Shown here one piece after another: positions 44,284 to 56,305 of a stretch of 64,000 nt of DNA (the stretch's first letter is position 1; the number at the start of each line of letters is the position of its first letter). The stretch comes from Microglena sp. YARC. Lineage: Eukaryota; Chlorophyta; Chlorophyceae; Chlamydomonadales; Chlamydomonadaceae. The translations under genes and the position numbers were made by a program. Below the pieces are notes generated by a model. It was not told the origin of the DNA. It did no database searches and saw only the letters and a list, made by a program, of their open reading frames with translations. The stretch is from the NCBI GenBank assembly GCA_022414725.1, contig CM039462.1:41505622-41569621 (forward strand), written 5' to 3'.

Positions 44284-45283
44284 NNNNNNNNNNNNNNNNN
44301 NNNNNNNNNNNNNNNNNNNNNNNNNNNNNNNNNNNNNNNNNNNNNNNNNNNNNNNNNNNNNNNNNNNNNNNNNNNNNNNNNNNNNNNNNNNNNNNNNNNN
44401 NNNNNNNNNNNNNNNNNNNNNNNNNNNNNNNNNNNNNNNNNNNNNNNNNNNNNNNNNNNNNNNNNNNNNNNNNNNNNNNNNNNNNNNNNNNNNNNNNNNN
44501 NNNNNNNNNNNNNNNNNNNNNNNNNNNNNNNNNNNNNNNNNNNNNNNNNNNNNNNNNNNNNNNNNNNNNNNNNNNNNNNNNNNNNNNNNNNNNNNNNNNN
44601 NNNNNNNNNNNNNNNNNNNNNNNNNNNNNNNNNNNNNNNNNNNNNNNNNNNNNNNNNNNNNNNNNNNNNNNNNNNNNNNNNNNNNNNNNNNNNNNNNNNN
44701 NNNNNNNNNNNNNNNNNNNNNNNNNNNNNNNNNNNNNNNNNNNNNNNNNNNNNNNNNNNNNNNNNNNNNNNNNNNNNNNNNNNNNNNNNNNNNNNNNNNN
44801 NNNNNNNNNNNNNNNNNNNNNNNNNNNNNNNNNNNNNNNNNNNNNNNNNNNNNNNNNNNNNNNNNNNNNNNNNNNNNNNNNNNNNNNNNNNNNNNNNNNN
44901 NNNNNNNNNNNNNNNNNNNNNNNNNNNNNNNNNNNNNNNNNNNNNNNNNNNNNNNNNNNNNNNNNNNNNNNNNNNNNNNNNNNNNNNNNNNNNNNNNNNN
45001 NNNNNNNNNNNNNNNNNNNNNNNNNNNNNNNNNNNNNNNNNNNNNNNNNNNNNNNNNNNNNNNNNNNNNNNNNNNNNNNNNNNNNNNNNNNNNNNNNNNN
45101 NNNNNNNNNNNNNNNNNNNNNNNNNNNNNNNNNNNNNNNNNNNNNNNNNNNNNNNNNNNNNNNNNNNNNNNNNNNNNNNNNNNNNNNNNNNNNNNNNNNN
45201 NNNNNNNNNNNNNNNNNNNNNNNNNNNNNNNNNNNNNNNNNNNNNNNNNNNNNNNNNNNNNNNNNNNNNNNNNNNNNNNNNNN
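44284..45283. other. Assembly gap, exactly 1,000 N
   Basis: The run of N is exactly 1,000 long, a conventional placeholder for unknown size. Open frames spanning it are artefacts. The sequences on either side are the two ends of the duplicated 17-kb block. Confidence 1.
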
Positions 45284-45650
45284 AACGCAGGATTGTAGGA
45301 CTTGTAGTGATTTTTGGTGATTTTGATGGTGGGAATTTGCATGGTGTGTCACCACGAAAAGCGACGCATAACGAGGAAAGCGGTGACCTCACCACTGAAG
45401 TTCTCGCAGCAAATACGTATCGTTTTCCGCTCGTTTCTCTTCTGCTTTTGAAACCGCGATTTTTCAAATATAACAATATTTAAAATAATTCCGTTACAAA
45501 GCCGACATTTCCGCCTCCAGGATTGCAGAAGGAACGCGAGGAGACCCAGAATACACTGTGGAAACAAAAATTGGTGACCTGGCTCCTAGGGTTAAACATT
45601 TGGGGAGTTCGCGGCAAGAAAGTCTCTGTGAACCACAGAGCCCCTAACTT
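45284..45650. mobile_element. Right part of the TIR transposon, error-rich copy
   Basis: Matches 26880-27230. The terminal repeat is damaged (GTCTCTGTGAACCACAGAGCCCCTAAC, compared with the clean TIR at 27205-27221). The left part is missing because the contig starts inside the element. Confidence 0.8.
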
Positions 45651-46379
45651 GGCACAATAACATTATAACGGGTAAAGATTACATATCCATCTCACAGCAA
45701 CCTTGCTGGCTGGAATTAGCACTGCCGAATTCGGTTGCAATAACGTGGTACAATTATCGCCCTCGCAGCAATACAAATAGCGCTGACCGTGTCATCGCGC
45801 AGGGACGGCCGCTCTTCTTTTCCTTTCGCCCATTCTCGAGCTTATTAGTTGAAGTTCTCAATAATAGCATTTACGACACGCGCCTAGGACTGCTCTTTGA
45901 GAACCAATTCCATCGCAATTCTGATGCCCCCTCATTCAACTCTGAATTCGCGCCCATCGTCTCATTAGCCGCGCGGTCCCTATAACGCACACTCGAGGCA
46001 ACTGGACCATGCGCCCTTCACGCCTCTTATGGTATTAGATTGGTATGCTAAGGCAGTGAAATAGCATGACATTGAATGGTTTATACTAATGCGTACAATA
46101 TGTAGAATTGTAGTGGCCTCGAGCAGCCATTAGCATAGCAGTATCTATAACCACCTGCAACATGGAAACCAAACATGAAACTAGTGGGAAGACATCAGCA
46201 GGCTAGTACACATAGCATTGTCCGAGCGTACATAAAATAAACAATGATATATTGGTTAGTATGGATATGGTTTGAATTGATATTAATACAACGGGGAGTG
46301 ATGATGATGGTCATGGTGAGATGTAGTCTGAGATGGTGTTAATGAGAGATGCTGCGGATCGTGTATTTGTGTTTAGTGC

Positions 46380-49300
46380 CCTGCTAAAGTGTGTGTGGGT
46401 GGTGCTGCAGTTGATAACAATTATGTGTGTGTGCAAGGTGTGCCTGAGTGTGTTTTGTGTGTCCATGGGGTAAGGCATGGATAGCCTGTGTGTGTGTGCA
46501 TGGTGTAGTGCAATGGATAGCTAGTGTGTGTGTGGTGAGTGCCGATGTGTGTTGTGTGATGGATTGTCTTTGTAGGCATGGGGATGCAGGTGTTGTGATG
46601 GTAGGGCCGGTGGCAGTGCATGCGTAGTCCTTGTGTGTGCGTGTGTGAGTGTGGGGTACGTGGATGTGGTGCATGGTTGTCTTGATTGTAGGCGATGGAT
46701 GGCCTGGTGTGGGATGCGTGATTGTGCGATTAGGTGTGATTGTCCATGGATGTCGTTGTAGGAATGATGAACCAGGTGTGTGAATGTGTATAACGGACAG
46801 ATCTGTGGGCAGTGCAGTGTACCAATATGGTGTGCAATGGGTGTTTCTGTATGGATCAGTGTGATTGGGTAAATGCGTTAGGCAGTGTATGTGCAACCGA
46901 TTGTGCTTTGTGGTTTTGTCATGCGTGAGGTCCGTTGTTTTGTGTTGCATTGATTGTCTTGTATCGCATGGATCCAGATTGTGCGTATGTGCTGCACATG
47001 CGTGTGCGGTGCATGATTAGCCAGATGCTTTTTGCATCACAGTGGTGTTGCAGGCATGGTTCGCCAGATGTTGTGTATGTGCGTGCACAGGTTGTGGAGT
47101 ACAAGCAGGATAGCCAAGATGTTGTTTGTATGTGCGTGCACGGATGTGGGAATGATTGGTATTAATTTGTATTGTGCTTGCATATCGTGTATTTGAGGTG
47201 TTTGTGTTGCATGGGGTATTTGTAGTGCTGAACAGCCATATGTGTTTATGTACAGCACATACTGTGCGACATTGATGTGAGCCATTTGTTTTGTGGCATG
47301 GATTGATTGGCTGAATGGTGTGTTTGCATGTGTTGTCCTAGTGTCTGTTGCATGCAATAGCCAGAAAGTGTGGATGTGCGGTGCACAGTGCTGTGTTGCA
47401 GTGCATGGATAGCCAGTTGTGTGTGTATGGGCGTGCACAGTCTGTGTGGCAGTGCATGGACGGCAAATTTATTTTGTCGCGTTGCATTGGACGTGGTACT
47501 TGAGTGTGTTTTGTTTTGCATGGGGTGGTCTTGTAGGCATACAGGTAGCAGATGTGTGCGTATGTACTAGCACATGGCTGTGCGACAGTGTTTTGTGAAG
47601 CCAGTTGAATATGTGTGCATGCTTGATTGGCTTGAATGATGTTGTGTTTTGCAAGTGGTTGCTTGCAGTGCATGTTTGCCAGATGTGTGTGTATGTGCGT
47701 GCCAGTGCTGTGTGGCAATGCATGGATAGCCAGAGTGTGTGTAATACTTACGCAGTCTGTGTGGCAGTGCATGTATAGCACATTTGTGCATGTGCATGCA
47801 CAGTGCTGTGTTGCAGTGCATGGATAGCCAAATGTGTGTGTATGTGCGTGCACAGTGCTGTTGGTAGGCATGGATAGCCACATTGCAGTGTGTATTTGCA
47901 TGCACAGTGCTGTGTGGTAGTGCATGGATGCCAATGCTATGTGTGTATATGTGCGTGCACATTGTTGTGACACCGTGGCAGTGCATGGATAGCCCACAGT
48001 TGTGTATGTGCGTGCACATAACGTGAGCTGTGTTGCAGTGCATGATAGCAATATGTTTTGTGCGTGCATGTGTTTGTATTTGAGTGTGTGTCATGCTTGC
48101 GCAGGGTTGTCTAGGCGATGACAGCAATAGCGCATGGATAGCTCAGTATGTGTGTATGTACTAGCACATGGCTGTGCGACAAGTATGTGTAGCAATTGTT
48201 TTGTGTGTGCATGCTTGAAATATGTGGCTGAATGTGTTTGCGTTTGCATGTGGTTGTGTCTTCTGTACACTGGATATGCCAGATGTGGTGTGTTGTGTGC
48301 GTGCATAGGCTGGTGTGGCCAGTGCATGTATAGCCACATGTCCATCCTGTTGTGCATGCATGCACAGCTGCTTGTGTTGCAGTGCATGGATAGCCAAATG
48401 TGTGTGTTGTGCGTGCACAGTGCTGTTTGGTAGTGCATGGATAGCCACATGAGTGTTATTGCATGCACATGCTGTGTGGTAGTGCATGGATAGCCAGTTA
48501 TGTGTGTATATGTGCGTCCGCACACTTGTTGTGTGGCAGTGCACGGATAGCCACATGTGTGTATGTGCGTGCACATACAGTGCTGTGTGGCAGTGCATGG
48601 ATAGCAATTGTTTTGTGCGTGCACAGAGCCTGTGTTTTGTATTTGAGTGTGTTTCATGCTTGCAATGGGGTTGTCTTGTAGCGCATGGAAGTAGCCAGAT
48701 GTGTGTGTGTATGTTACTAGCACATGGCTGTGCGACAAAGGTATGTGTAGCCAGTTGTTTTGGTGTGTGCATGCTTGAGTGCTGGGCTGAATGTGTTTAT
48801 GCGATTGATCTGTGGTTGTACTTCTGGTACAAATGGATAGCCAGATGTGGTGTGTGTGCGTGCATAGTGCTGTGTTACAGTCCATGGATAGCTAGATGAT
48901 GTGTGTATGTGCTATCGTGCACAGTGCTGTGTTGCAGTGCATGGATAGCCTGATGTGTTGAGTATAGTGCGTGCACAGTGCTGTGTTGTAGTGCATGGAT
49001 GGCAATTTGTTTTGTGCGTGCATGCGTACCTGTGTGTATTTGAGTGTGTTTTGTGTTTGCATGGGGTCTCTTGTTAGTGCATGGATAGCCAAATGTGTGT
49101 GTTTCTGGAATGGTGCAAATGTGTTGTGCGGTGTGGCAGTGTGTGTGTGCAGTGAGCATGGAAAGCCACATGTTGTGTATGTGCATGCCACAGTGCTGTG
49201 TGTAGTGCATGGGTAGCCAGATGTGATGTGTATGTGCGTGCACAAGCCGCTGATTGTGTGGAAGTGCATGGATAGCAAATTTTTTTGTGCGTGCATGTGT

Positions 49301-49870
49301 TGTATTGAGTGTGTTCATGTTGCATGGAGTTCTTGCAGTGCATGGATAGCCAGATGTGTGTGTATGTACTAGCACATGGCTGTGCCGAAATGTATGTGTA
49401 AGCCAGTTTTTGTGTGTGCATGCTTGATTGGCTGAATGTGTTTGTGTTTGCATGTGGTTATCCTGTAGTGCTTGGATAGCCAGATGTGTGTGAGTGTCCG
49501 TGCACAGTGCTGTGATGTAGTGCATGATGGCCAGATTTGTTGTGTGTGCGTGCACAGTGCTGTGCTGGTAATGCGGACGAATAGCCAGATGGTGTGTTAG
49601 TGCGTGTGCGCAGTGCTGTGTGGCAGTGCATGATAGCCACATGTGTGTGTATGTGCAATGCACAGTGCTGTGTGCAGTGCATGGATAAGCCGGCTGTGTG
49701 TGTATGTGCGTGCGCAGTGCTGTGTGGCAGTGCATGGATAGCCACATATGTGTGTAAGTGCGTGCACAGTGTTGTTTGGCAGTGCATGGATAGCCATATG
49801 TGTGTGAATGTGTGTGCGCAGTGCTGTGTGGCTGTGCATGGATAGCCACATGTGTGTGTATGTGCGGTGT
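46380..49870. repeat. 52-bp minisatellite, error-rich copy
   Basis: Same array as 28040-31480, with many indels that shorten the open frames on the minus strand. The CGTG-rich start, the higher-order blocks and the final units near 49690-49850 line up with copy A. Confidence 0.9.
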
Positions 49871-51040
49871 GTATAGAGTATGTATGCTTTAGGCCTCTGA
49901 TGACCCCCTGGGTTCCACCTGTCTCTTTGTACATTAGTTTGTCTCTCTCATCTGTGCTGCTGATACCGGCAAACTCTGCACCCAAACATTTGGCTCGTAG
50001 TTGGAGTGCGCTTGACTAAAGATATCAGCTTTGCAGCGGTCATGATCCCTCTCAATTAGTTGTCAAATGTTTTGTAGCATATTCTGCTATGAGTACCTAC
50101 TTACTCCATTACTTCTGAAACTCCAGCCTCCCTCCTCTCACTTTCTCGCATTCTGCATATCAACTATTTCTCGACTATTTGCCCCATTTCCTGCCCGTGA
50201 CTTCTAATGTGTTTCAGGGTTTAGTTTGCTTAGTGGTTTGAATGCCTGCGGTTGACCATAATTCAGATGCTACGTGTCCAGGCTGTCGAGACTATGTGTT
50301 CAATACCACGCACGCCAGGGACACGTCAAGCCGACTCTACAACCTCATTGGCAAAACACGAGTCAGAATGCATATCACACTGCGATCTCGTAATACGATA
50401 TTGTATTTGGCAACAAGCGGTGTCCTGGGGGTCCCGAATTAATTGCCATAAATGTGGGGAATGAGGCCACATCAAGCTTGTATGCGGCTGACCAAACAAA
50501 TTCAACCATACCTCTGATTGGTTACATTTCGTGTGCATCAACTGCTTGCAAATAAATCCCATCTACAAGACAGTCCAGGCACGTTTAATACTGCTTCAAA
50601 TTTAACAACCCTACAAAATGTCAATTGTCGTTACTTTGTAGTAAACAAAGCTACATACATCGATTCAATTAAATTCAATCCAAGTATATTGAATTCAAAT
50701 GCATACAATGCAAATCAATTAAATGCAATAAATTCAAGTCTATACAACACACTTTTGATTATATCAAATTAATTAAATACAGTTGTATTAATTAATTAAT
50801 TATCAATCACAATTAAATTAATTAAATTGATAATTTATTTAATATAATTTAATTAATTATGTTATTGATTAATTAATTAGTTAAATACTTTTAAATTAAC
50901 CAATCAATTTATCATGATTTGATTCATTCAGTTTAATCATATAATCTATTAATTAATACAATTTATTCAATAATTATACAATTATACAATAATAAAATTA
51001 TACAATTAAATTTCTAATTGAAGTCATATTATTTTAAACA
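49871..51040. other. Non-coding copy of 31490-32650
   Basis: Unique-looking segment and AT-rich TTAATTAA block, nearly identical to copy A except for single-base indels. No gene is seen. Confidence 0.7.
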
Positions 51041-53748
51041 TTCTCATTCGGGACGCGCCTCCAGGCGCCCTTTATTTGAAAAGGGATTAGCCCATTAAAA
51101 ATGTCCGTTAGTTCGTTCGTCCGTGTGTCACAAACCAAATTTTCAGGTTTCATGAAAAACATCAAAAAGTTGAACATTCTATATTTTTGATGAATTATAA
51201 GATTTATTTATACCGGGAAAATTCTCAGCAGAGCACATATGAGCATCGCACGAAAGCACGAAAAGGAGCTCAGTTTGGGCCAAATCAACGGTTCACAATT
51301 TGATTTCAGGGTGTTTTTAGCTAACATTTCAAACAAGAACCACTTAAACATGTGCGCATACATAGGTTTGGAAACAGAATTGTCGTCAAAATTTTGAGGC
51401 GAAACATGTAAGCATCACAATGGACGAAACATTCCCCTAGGGCACTTCAGCTATAATTAGCCCACGGACCTAGTGTGACAGCAGTTCGGGACAGCTGACT
51501 TTTGTCAGCTTCGAGGTGCACTAGGTTGCGCTAGGTTAGACTGCATAGGCAGTCAGGGGACTCCTAAGAAGCTATAGCTCCTACATGGAAAGAAAGCTAT
51601 GGTATGTAATCAGGTTACTGAGTTTCTTAAAGGGGTTCATATGGTTCTGACAAAAAATAGGAGAGTTACATAACTGCACGTAAATATGATGTGCCATTTG
51701 TGGAGACCGAAAAGAAGAGCTGTGACGAGCAGCCCGCTGATGAAGGATGAGGCCATGTGGTCCGCAGGTCCGGTTCCAAAATTCCTAGTGTATCATTTCA
51801 ATACAATACAGGAGATATACATACATCCAAATGTATGACACGGCTAGATGGGTGTTAAGGGTGCATTAGCTGTTACCACTCAGTTACCGGCCCCTGGCTG
51901 GCGTCTGCGGTGGCTCATGTCACGTGTCTCACCGTTTGGTTGGGCGTTAAATGTTCTTGGACGTGGGAGTCCGGAGAAGCAGTAGGGCAGAGACGACAGC
52001 GGCCAAAGTGGTGTCTGGAGCTCCTTGACGACAGCGGGGGTCGGACGCAGAGGGGGTTACTTCCCGGGAGGGTTCTGAGAGACAAAAGACGAGTGAGTGT
52101 TACATAATAAGTGTAGATAATAATTAATTGAAGGCCGCAGTTGGTTATTGACTGGCCGCAGGCCTAGCTCTCAAATAAGTAAATAGCGGGCTTCAACAGG
52201 GCAAGAAGAAAGTCGGCTGGAGGTGGCTGCACGACTGATCAATGGCAAGGGAAGTTCGATCGGCTTACTAAAGGGTTACTAGCTATTAGTACAAGTCAAC
52301 CAGGGGCGGCTTAGCAAGCTATCGAGTCAAGAGCACGGATGGGCTCTGTTGGCTGCTGGAGGCTGGAATGGTTACATGTTATCAATACCCATCAGCCAAG
52401 GGCAGCTTTACTAGTAACCGAGCAAAGGGCACGGGTGCATTGGCTGCTGGAGGGTGAAATGGTTACGTGTTATCAATACCCATCAGCCAAGGGCAGCTTT
52501 GCTAGTAACCGAGCAAAGGGCACGGATGGGATCGGCCGGCTCACAATAGGCTGAATGGGCAATCAAGATGAGGTCTGTCAACAGGCAGCATCATCATCAC
52601 GACTCGGTAATACTAACTGAACGCACCTGAGAGAGAAAAGACGAGTGAGGGTTGTGTTCAGCTCGCTGCTCTCTTTATTGTGGCGGGAACTTATTCATGG
52701 CTAAGGGCTTAAGGAATTGGGATGTGAAATGATGCTGTCCTGGCCGGCATCTGATGCCAACCGGGTTGCAATTGGATATGGGAATATATTGCCGCAGCTG
52801 CGGGGTAGCTGCGCTTGGCACGTGGTGTGGCACGTGGTGTTCGCTTGCGACAGCGTGTACTGACAGGTTGGCGTGTTACATACGCAGTGTTTGAGCACGC
52901 GTTCGCGCGTGACAGCTGACGCGGCTAGATGGGTGTTAAGGGTGCATTAGATGTTACCACTGAGATTCCCCCCCTTCACTATTGGTAGATAGTGAAAAAT
53001 GAGAAGTGGTAACGAAGAGAGTGGTATAAGAAATTTTGAAGGACTGGAAAAAAAATTCTCAGTCTCTCCTTCTTGTCTCTAGCTATAGGCTAGCATGTGT
53101 GGGTTTGGTTATGTGATTTAAAGTATTTATTGTGATTGTAACAATTTCCCCCCCCCCCTGCAGTTTGGTTTGCTGGGTAGGTGTGAGGGTAGGGTAGGTA
53201 TCGTTCCTTCACTGGGTGTTTGTGCAAAGATATAGTCCCTCCCCCCCTGCAGTAAGTGCGATGGGTAGGTGTGAGGGTAGGTATGTGGAAGTCTATTACA
53301 TCTCACCACACGTATTCCCCCCCCCTATTCACGGAGTTAAATAGATGAAAAAGGTGGTGGTTGTGAGAGTAAACAGAGAATAGAAGCTGAAATAGAAGTG
53401 AAACCGCATGGTAAAAATCGTCGCTGTAGATACTAGGCTAGTCTAGTATCCCTGAAAGGCTATGATGAAAAACCCATGTGTAGCCGGTCTCTTGACGCAT
53501 ATCCACTAGCTACGTAAGTAAGGAGTGGAACAAAAAGTTCATGGTGTATGGCAGTACGTATGGGAGTACTGTGCGCAGTACATGTGCAAGTACATGGGGC
53601 AGTACATGTGCAAGTACAATGTTAATGCACTGAAATAAATAAGGCAGGTATGTCTGGGTTATGAGTGCAGTTGATTGCTATACTGCCATAACCATCCAGA
53701 CGGTATCCAAGGTAAGGCTGTCTGAAGAAGTCTGCGAGGCTTAGTTGC
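51041..53748 (-). other. Interspersed repeat and LTR-like 3' region, copy B
   Basis: Copy of 32651-35353. The 49-base direct repeats lie at about 51838-51886 and 52917-52966. The tandem 91-bp unit lies at about 52345-52530. No gene is seen. Confidence 0.5.
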
Positions 53749-54711
53749 CTAGGTGAGCAGTGTCCCCAAATACTGCCTGGATATCCTGGGCTGCTGTGCG
53801 CTGTGGGGTGCCGGGGTCACCCTGTCAGGTCCAAAACCATCCTGCTGTAACATGGTGAGGATATGTTGTCTGAAGAAGGGAAAGTTCAGGAGTGGAGTGA
53901 ACGACCCTGGGAAAGGCAGTCGCAGGAGCGCTAAGTCCAGTGCGTCAAAGGGCACTGAGATGTCATCTGTGTATAGGCGCAGGTCTGATGCGGGCTCAGC
54001 TGGGAGTCTGGCAGTCAAGAACATGGCTGGATTCAAAGTCAGTGCGGTGGCGTGGGCATCCACGAGTGCGGACTGGAAGCGAATGACTTTCCATACGGTG
54101 AGAGTGTTGACTTGTGTGTTGTCGTATGCCCAAATCAAGTTTGCTAGCCTGCGGATGTGGTGGAACAGACGCTGTGTCACTTGAAATGGCTTGCTGGGGA
54201 GGTCAGTCCTATGAGGGGACTGGGCCTGGGCAGCGCTGAGTAGACCTGGGAACAGCATGCTGAAGCTGCGGTGTATGTGTAAGAAGGCTGGCCTGGCAAT
54301 TGGCTGTGAGATCTGAGTGGGGTCTCCTCGAGCCAATCGCTGCAAAGACCTGCTAAAAGCTGTATGGTAGGTTAGGTACCCAGTACCAAGTACTCTGATA
54401 CGTGGGTGGAGTGGGCAAGAGGAGGCAGTGCTCGTTTCATGGCTTGAGGACGATCCATCATTATTTGCTGTGGCACATGTGCACGCAGGGGTGGGTGCGC
54501 TGCTCATGCCTGTAAATGGGGAAACACTGGTATGAGGGGATGTACGATCCCTATGGGATGGTGTAGTTAAGAGGGTCGCCCAAAGATGTGACGTAGTTAC
54601 AGAAAGCTGGGATATGTGTAGTTTACATGACAGGGGGGGGTGCTTGAATGTAGTCCAGGAAAAGGGCAGTGGGGTAGTCCCCATAGCGTCCAAACTTAGG
54701 GAGGCGTCCAC
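53749..54711 (-). CDS. Terminal ORF domain of the Ty3 element (copy B)
   Basis: 320 codons. The C-terminal part is the same conserved domain as at 35354-36124 (LANLIWAYD to MLQQDGFGPD). The N-terminal extension comes from a frame that is closed in copy A, so the true start is uncertain. A Ser/Thr-rich segment (SSAPTPACTCATANNDGSSS) precedes the domain. Function unknown. Confidence 0.6.
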   Translation of the reverse strand: MDASLSLDAMGTTPLPFSWTTFKHPPLSCKLHISQLSVTTSHLWATLLTTPSHRDRTSPHTSVSPFTGMSSAPTPACTCATANNDGSSSSHETSTASSCPLHPRIRVLGTGYLTYHTAFSRSLQRLARGDPTQISQPIARPAFLHIHRSFSMLFPGLLSAAQAQSPHRTDLPSKPFQVTQRLFHHIRRLANLIWAYDNTQVNTLTVWKVIRFQSALVDAHATALTLNPAMFLTARLPAEPASDLRLYTDDISVPFDALDLALLRLPFPGSFTPLLNFPFFRQHILTMLQQDGFGPDRVTPAPHSAQQPRISRQYLGTLLT

Positions 54712-55237
54712 ACGTCTGGATGCTGGGCCTCGTATCAGGGGGCATACACGTCAGAGGTGTTGCAGCGTCCCAGGCTGGTCCTGGGAGACGGCGAGGGTGG
54801 TTGGGCTGGAAGGGGTGTGGAAGCTTAGGACCAGTGGGCTGAGCATCCTCCCACTTTAGCAAGGTCTGGAACAGCATGCCTTGCTGGAAAAGCCAGGCAG
54901 CATGTAGGAAAAGAATGCGGTCGTCGTATGCAATTACTGTTTCTGAAGGGAGCTGGAGGACTTCTCCTGAGCTGCTGTTGGTGTCACCGTAGAAGCAGGG
55001 GCCGAAACAGAGGTGTTTTCGGCCTACGACAGGATATCCCGTGTAGGGTGGTGATTGGTGTGATATGAAGGCTGAGGCACTGCTGTCTTGTGGGAGGCAG
55101 GAGTAGATCCCGGCCCGGACTGATGGGTCCATATAGATGGTGGGGAAGTCTGAAGAAGGCATGTTCTCAGCCATGGCGACTGTGACGTGGGGGTGACGGC
55201 TTGCAGGATATATTTCCTGTGGTAGTGCAGAATACAA
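54623..55237 (-). CDS. Unknown segment between PHD and terminal domain
   Basis: 204 codons with YTGYPVVGRKHLCFGPCFYG, VIAYDDRILFLHAAWLFQ and a Pro-rich tail ending YIQAPPPVM. I do not recognise it. It is in the same frame class as the PHD frame and probably belongs to the same polyprotein. Confidence 0.45.
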   Translation of the reverse strand: MYSALPQEIYPASRHPHVTVAMAENMPSSDFPTIYMDPSVRAGIYSCLPQDSSASAFISHQSPPYTGYPVVGRKHLCFGPCFYGDTNSSSGEVLQLPSETVIAYDDRILFLHAAWLFQQGMLFQTLLKWEDAQPTGPKLPHPFQPNHPRRLPGPAWDAATPLTCMPPDTRPSIQTCGRLPKFGRYGDYPTALFLDYIQAPPPVM

Positions 55238-55239
55238 CT

Positions 55240-55930
55240 TTAAAGGTTGTAGCTAGATACTGCAAGAAGGGTTGTGCTCAGCGATGAGGATGCCATGAGT
55301 GGGGTGTTGGCATGAGGGGTTGATGCATGCCAACACTGGGGTGGTAAGAGTAGGCTTGATAGTTCCTGTGGGGAGGGGGTTGAGTTTACGGAGGCCAGCT
55401 GTAGTCTGACGGACGACCTGGCCGTCATCGTAGGTGATGTTGAAGTACCATGGTCTAGCCAAGGCACCCAAGTACGTGGCGATGCCCCAGACCTCTTTGT
55501 ATAGGCTGCCACGAACTTTGATGTGCTTGATGACCACCATCTTGTCGCATGCTTTGGCAGCAAGGTCTCTAGAGCGGGTCTGGGGGGTTGGGAACAGGTT
55601 GGACTCCTTGGGAGCGCGTTCAGGTGCCGTGGGGCGATCCAGAGGGACAGGCTGTAATGCCGTTGGCAGTACAGTGAGGGCAGAACCAGTCACCGCTGGG
55701 ACTGGTAGTGGGGGGCTGAGACAGTGTGTGTGAAACGGTGCGCCACAGGAGTCGCACAAGAGCATGCAAGCATCGTTGACTGGGAAGTTGCAGACGCTGC
55801 AGGCCAAGTCAAGTGGTGGCACTGCCAGATCTGGCCTGATGGTGCCATCCATGTTGGGCAAGTGGCAAGGGGACAGGTTGCGGGCGTGGTTGGTGACAGT
55901 GCAGCCGCAACGGCCTTGTAGGACAACCAC
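55240..55930 (-). CDS. PHD finger and Tudor-like segment (copy B)
   Basis: The frame 55253-55930 starts from the integrase tail (RNLSPCHLPNMDGTIRPDLA), then the PHD finger CSVCNFPVND...LLCDSCGAPFHTHC. It then loses the last CxxC pair to a small deletion near 55695-55705 that copy A does not have. It regains sense with KVRGSLYKEVWGIATYLG and WYFNITYDDGQVV, a Tudor/SH3-like pattern. Together with copy A the full arrangement is PHD followed by a Tudor-like module. This suggests chromatin-guided integration. Confidence 0.7.
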
Positions 55931-56305
55931 CTATGTGTCCTTGATGGCCTTGATCCGAAGGATCATCCCCTGTGCTGCCATTTGGAGAGTGTTGCGCACG
56001 TTGGGTCTACGGATGTAGACGAAGTCACCCACTTGAAATTTGTGAAGACGGGGGTGGTAAGCTCCCCCCCTGATCTTAGCATAACGCAGAGAGTTCCTGT
56101 GGTGGGCAATTGCGATGTGGTTTGCTATAGTGGGGGTGACGCGCTTGATCCACTCAGTTCGCTCGAGCAGGGTGCTGACCAGGGCTTGAGTTTGCTGGAT
56201 GTCTGTTAAGTCAGGGAGAACTGTAGTCATGGCGAGCTCTGCGTGGGGGTCGTTCATGACTGGAGCTCTGGCGTACAGCAGGGTGAAGCCGTGAAGGGAG
56301 CGCAC
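55931..56305 (-). CDS. Integrase C-terminal region
   Basis: 124 codons. AIAHHRNSLRYAKIRGGAYH, then HKFQVGDFVYIRR and AAQGMILRIKAIK match the pattern of the Ty3 integrase C-terminal domain (GDxVxLR...). It continues the integrase core of the overlapping frame 56254-57765 after a register change near 56290. It binds DNA in the family. Confidence 0.7.
   Translation of the reverse strand: MRSLHGFTLLYARAPVMNDPHAELAMTTVLPDLTDIQQTQALVSTLLERTEWIKRVTPTIANHIAIAHHRNSLRYAKIRGGAYHPRLHKFQVGDFVYIRRPNVRNTLQMAAQGMILRIKAIKDT

Noticed and set aside
44112..45483. Open frames across the N gap
   Set aside because: They consist of undetermined residues and have no meaning.
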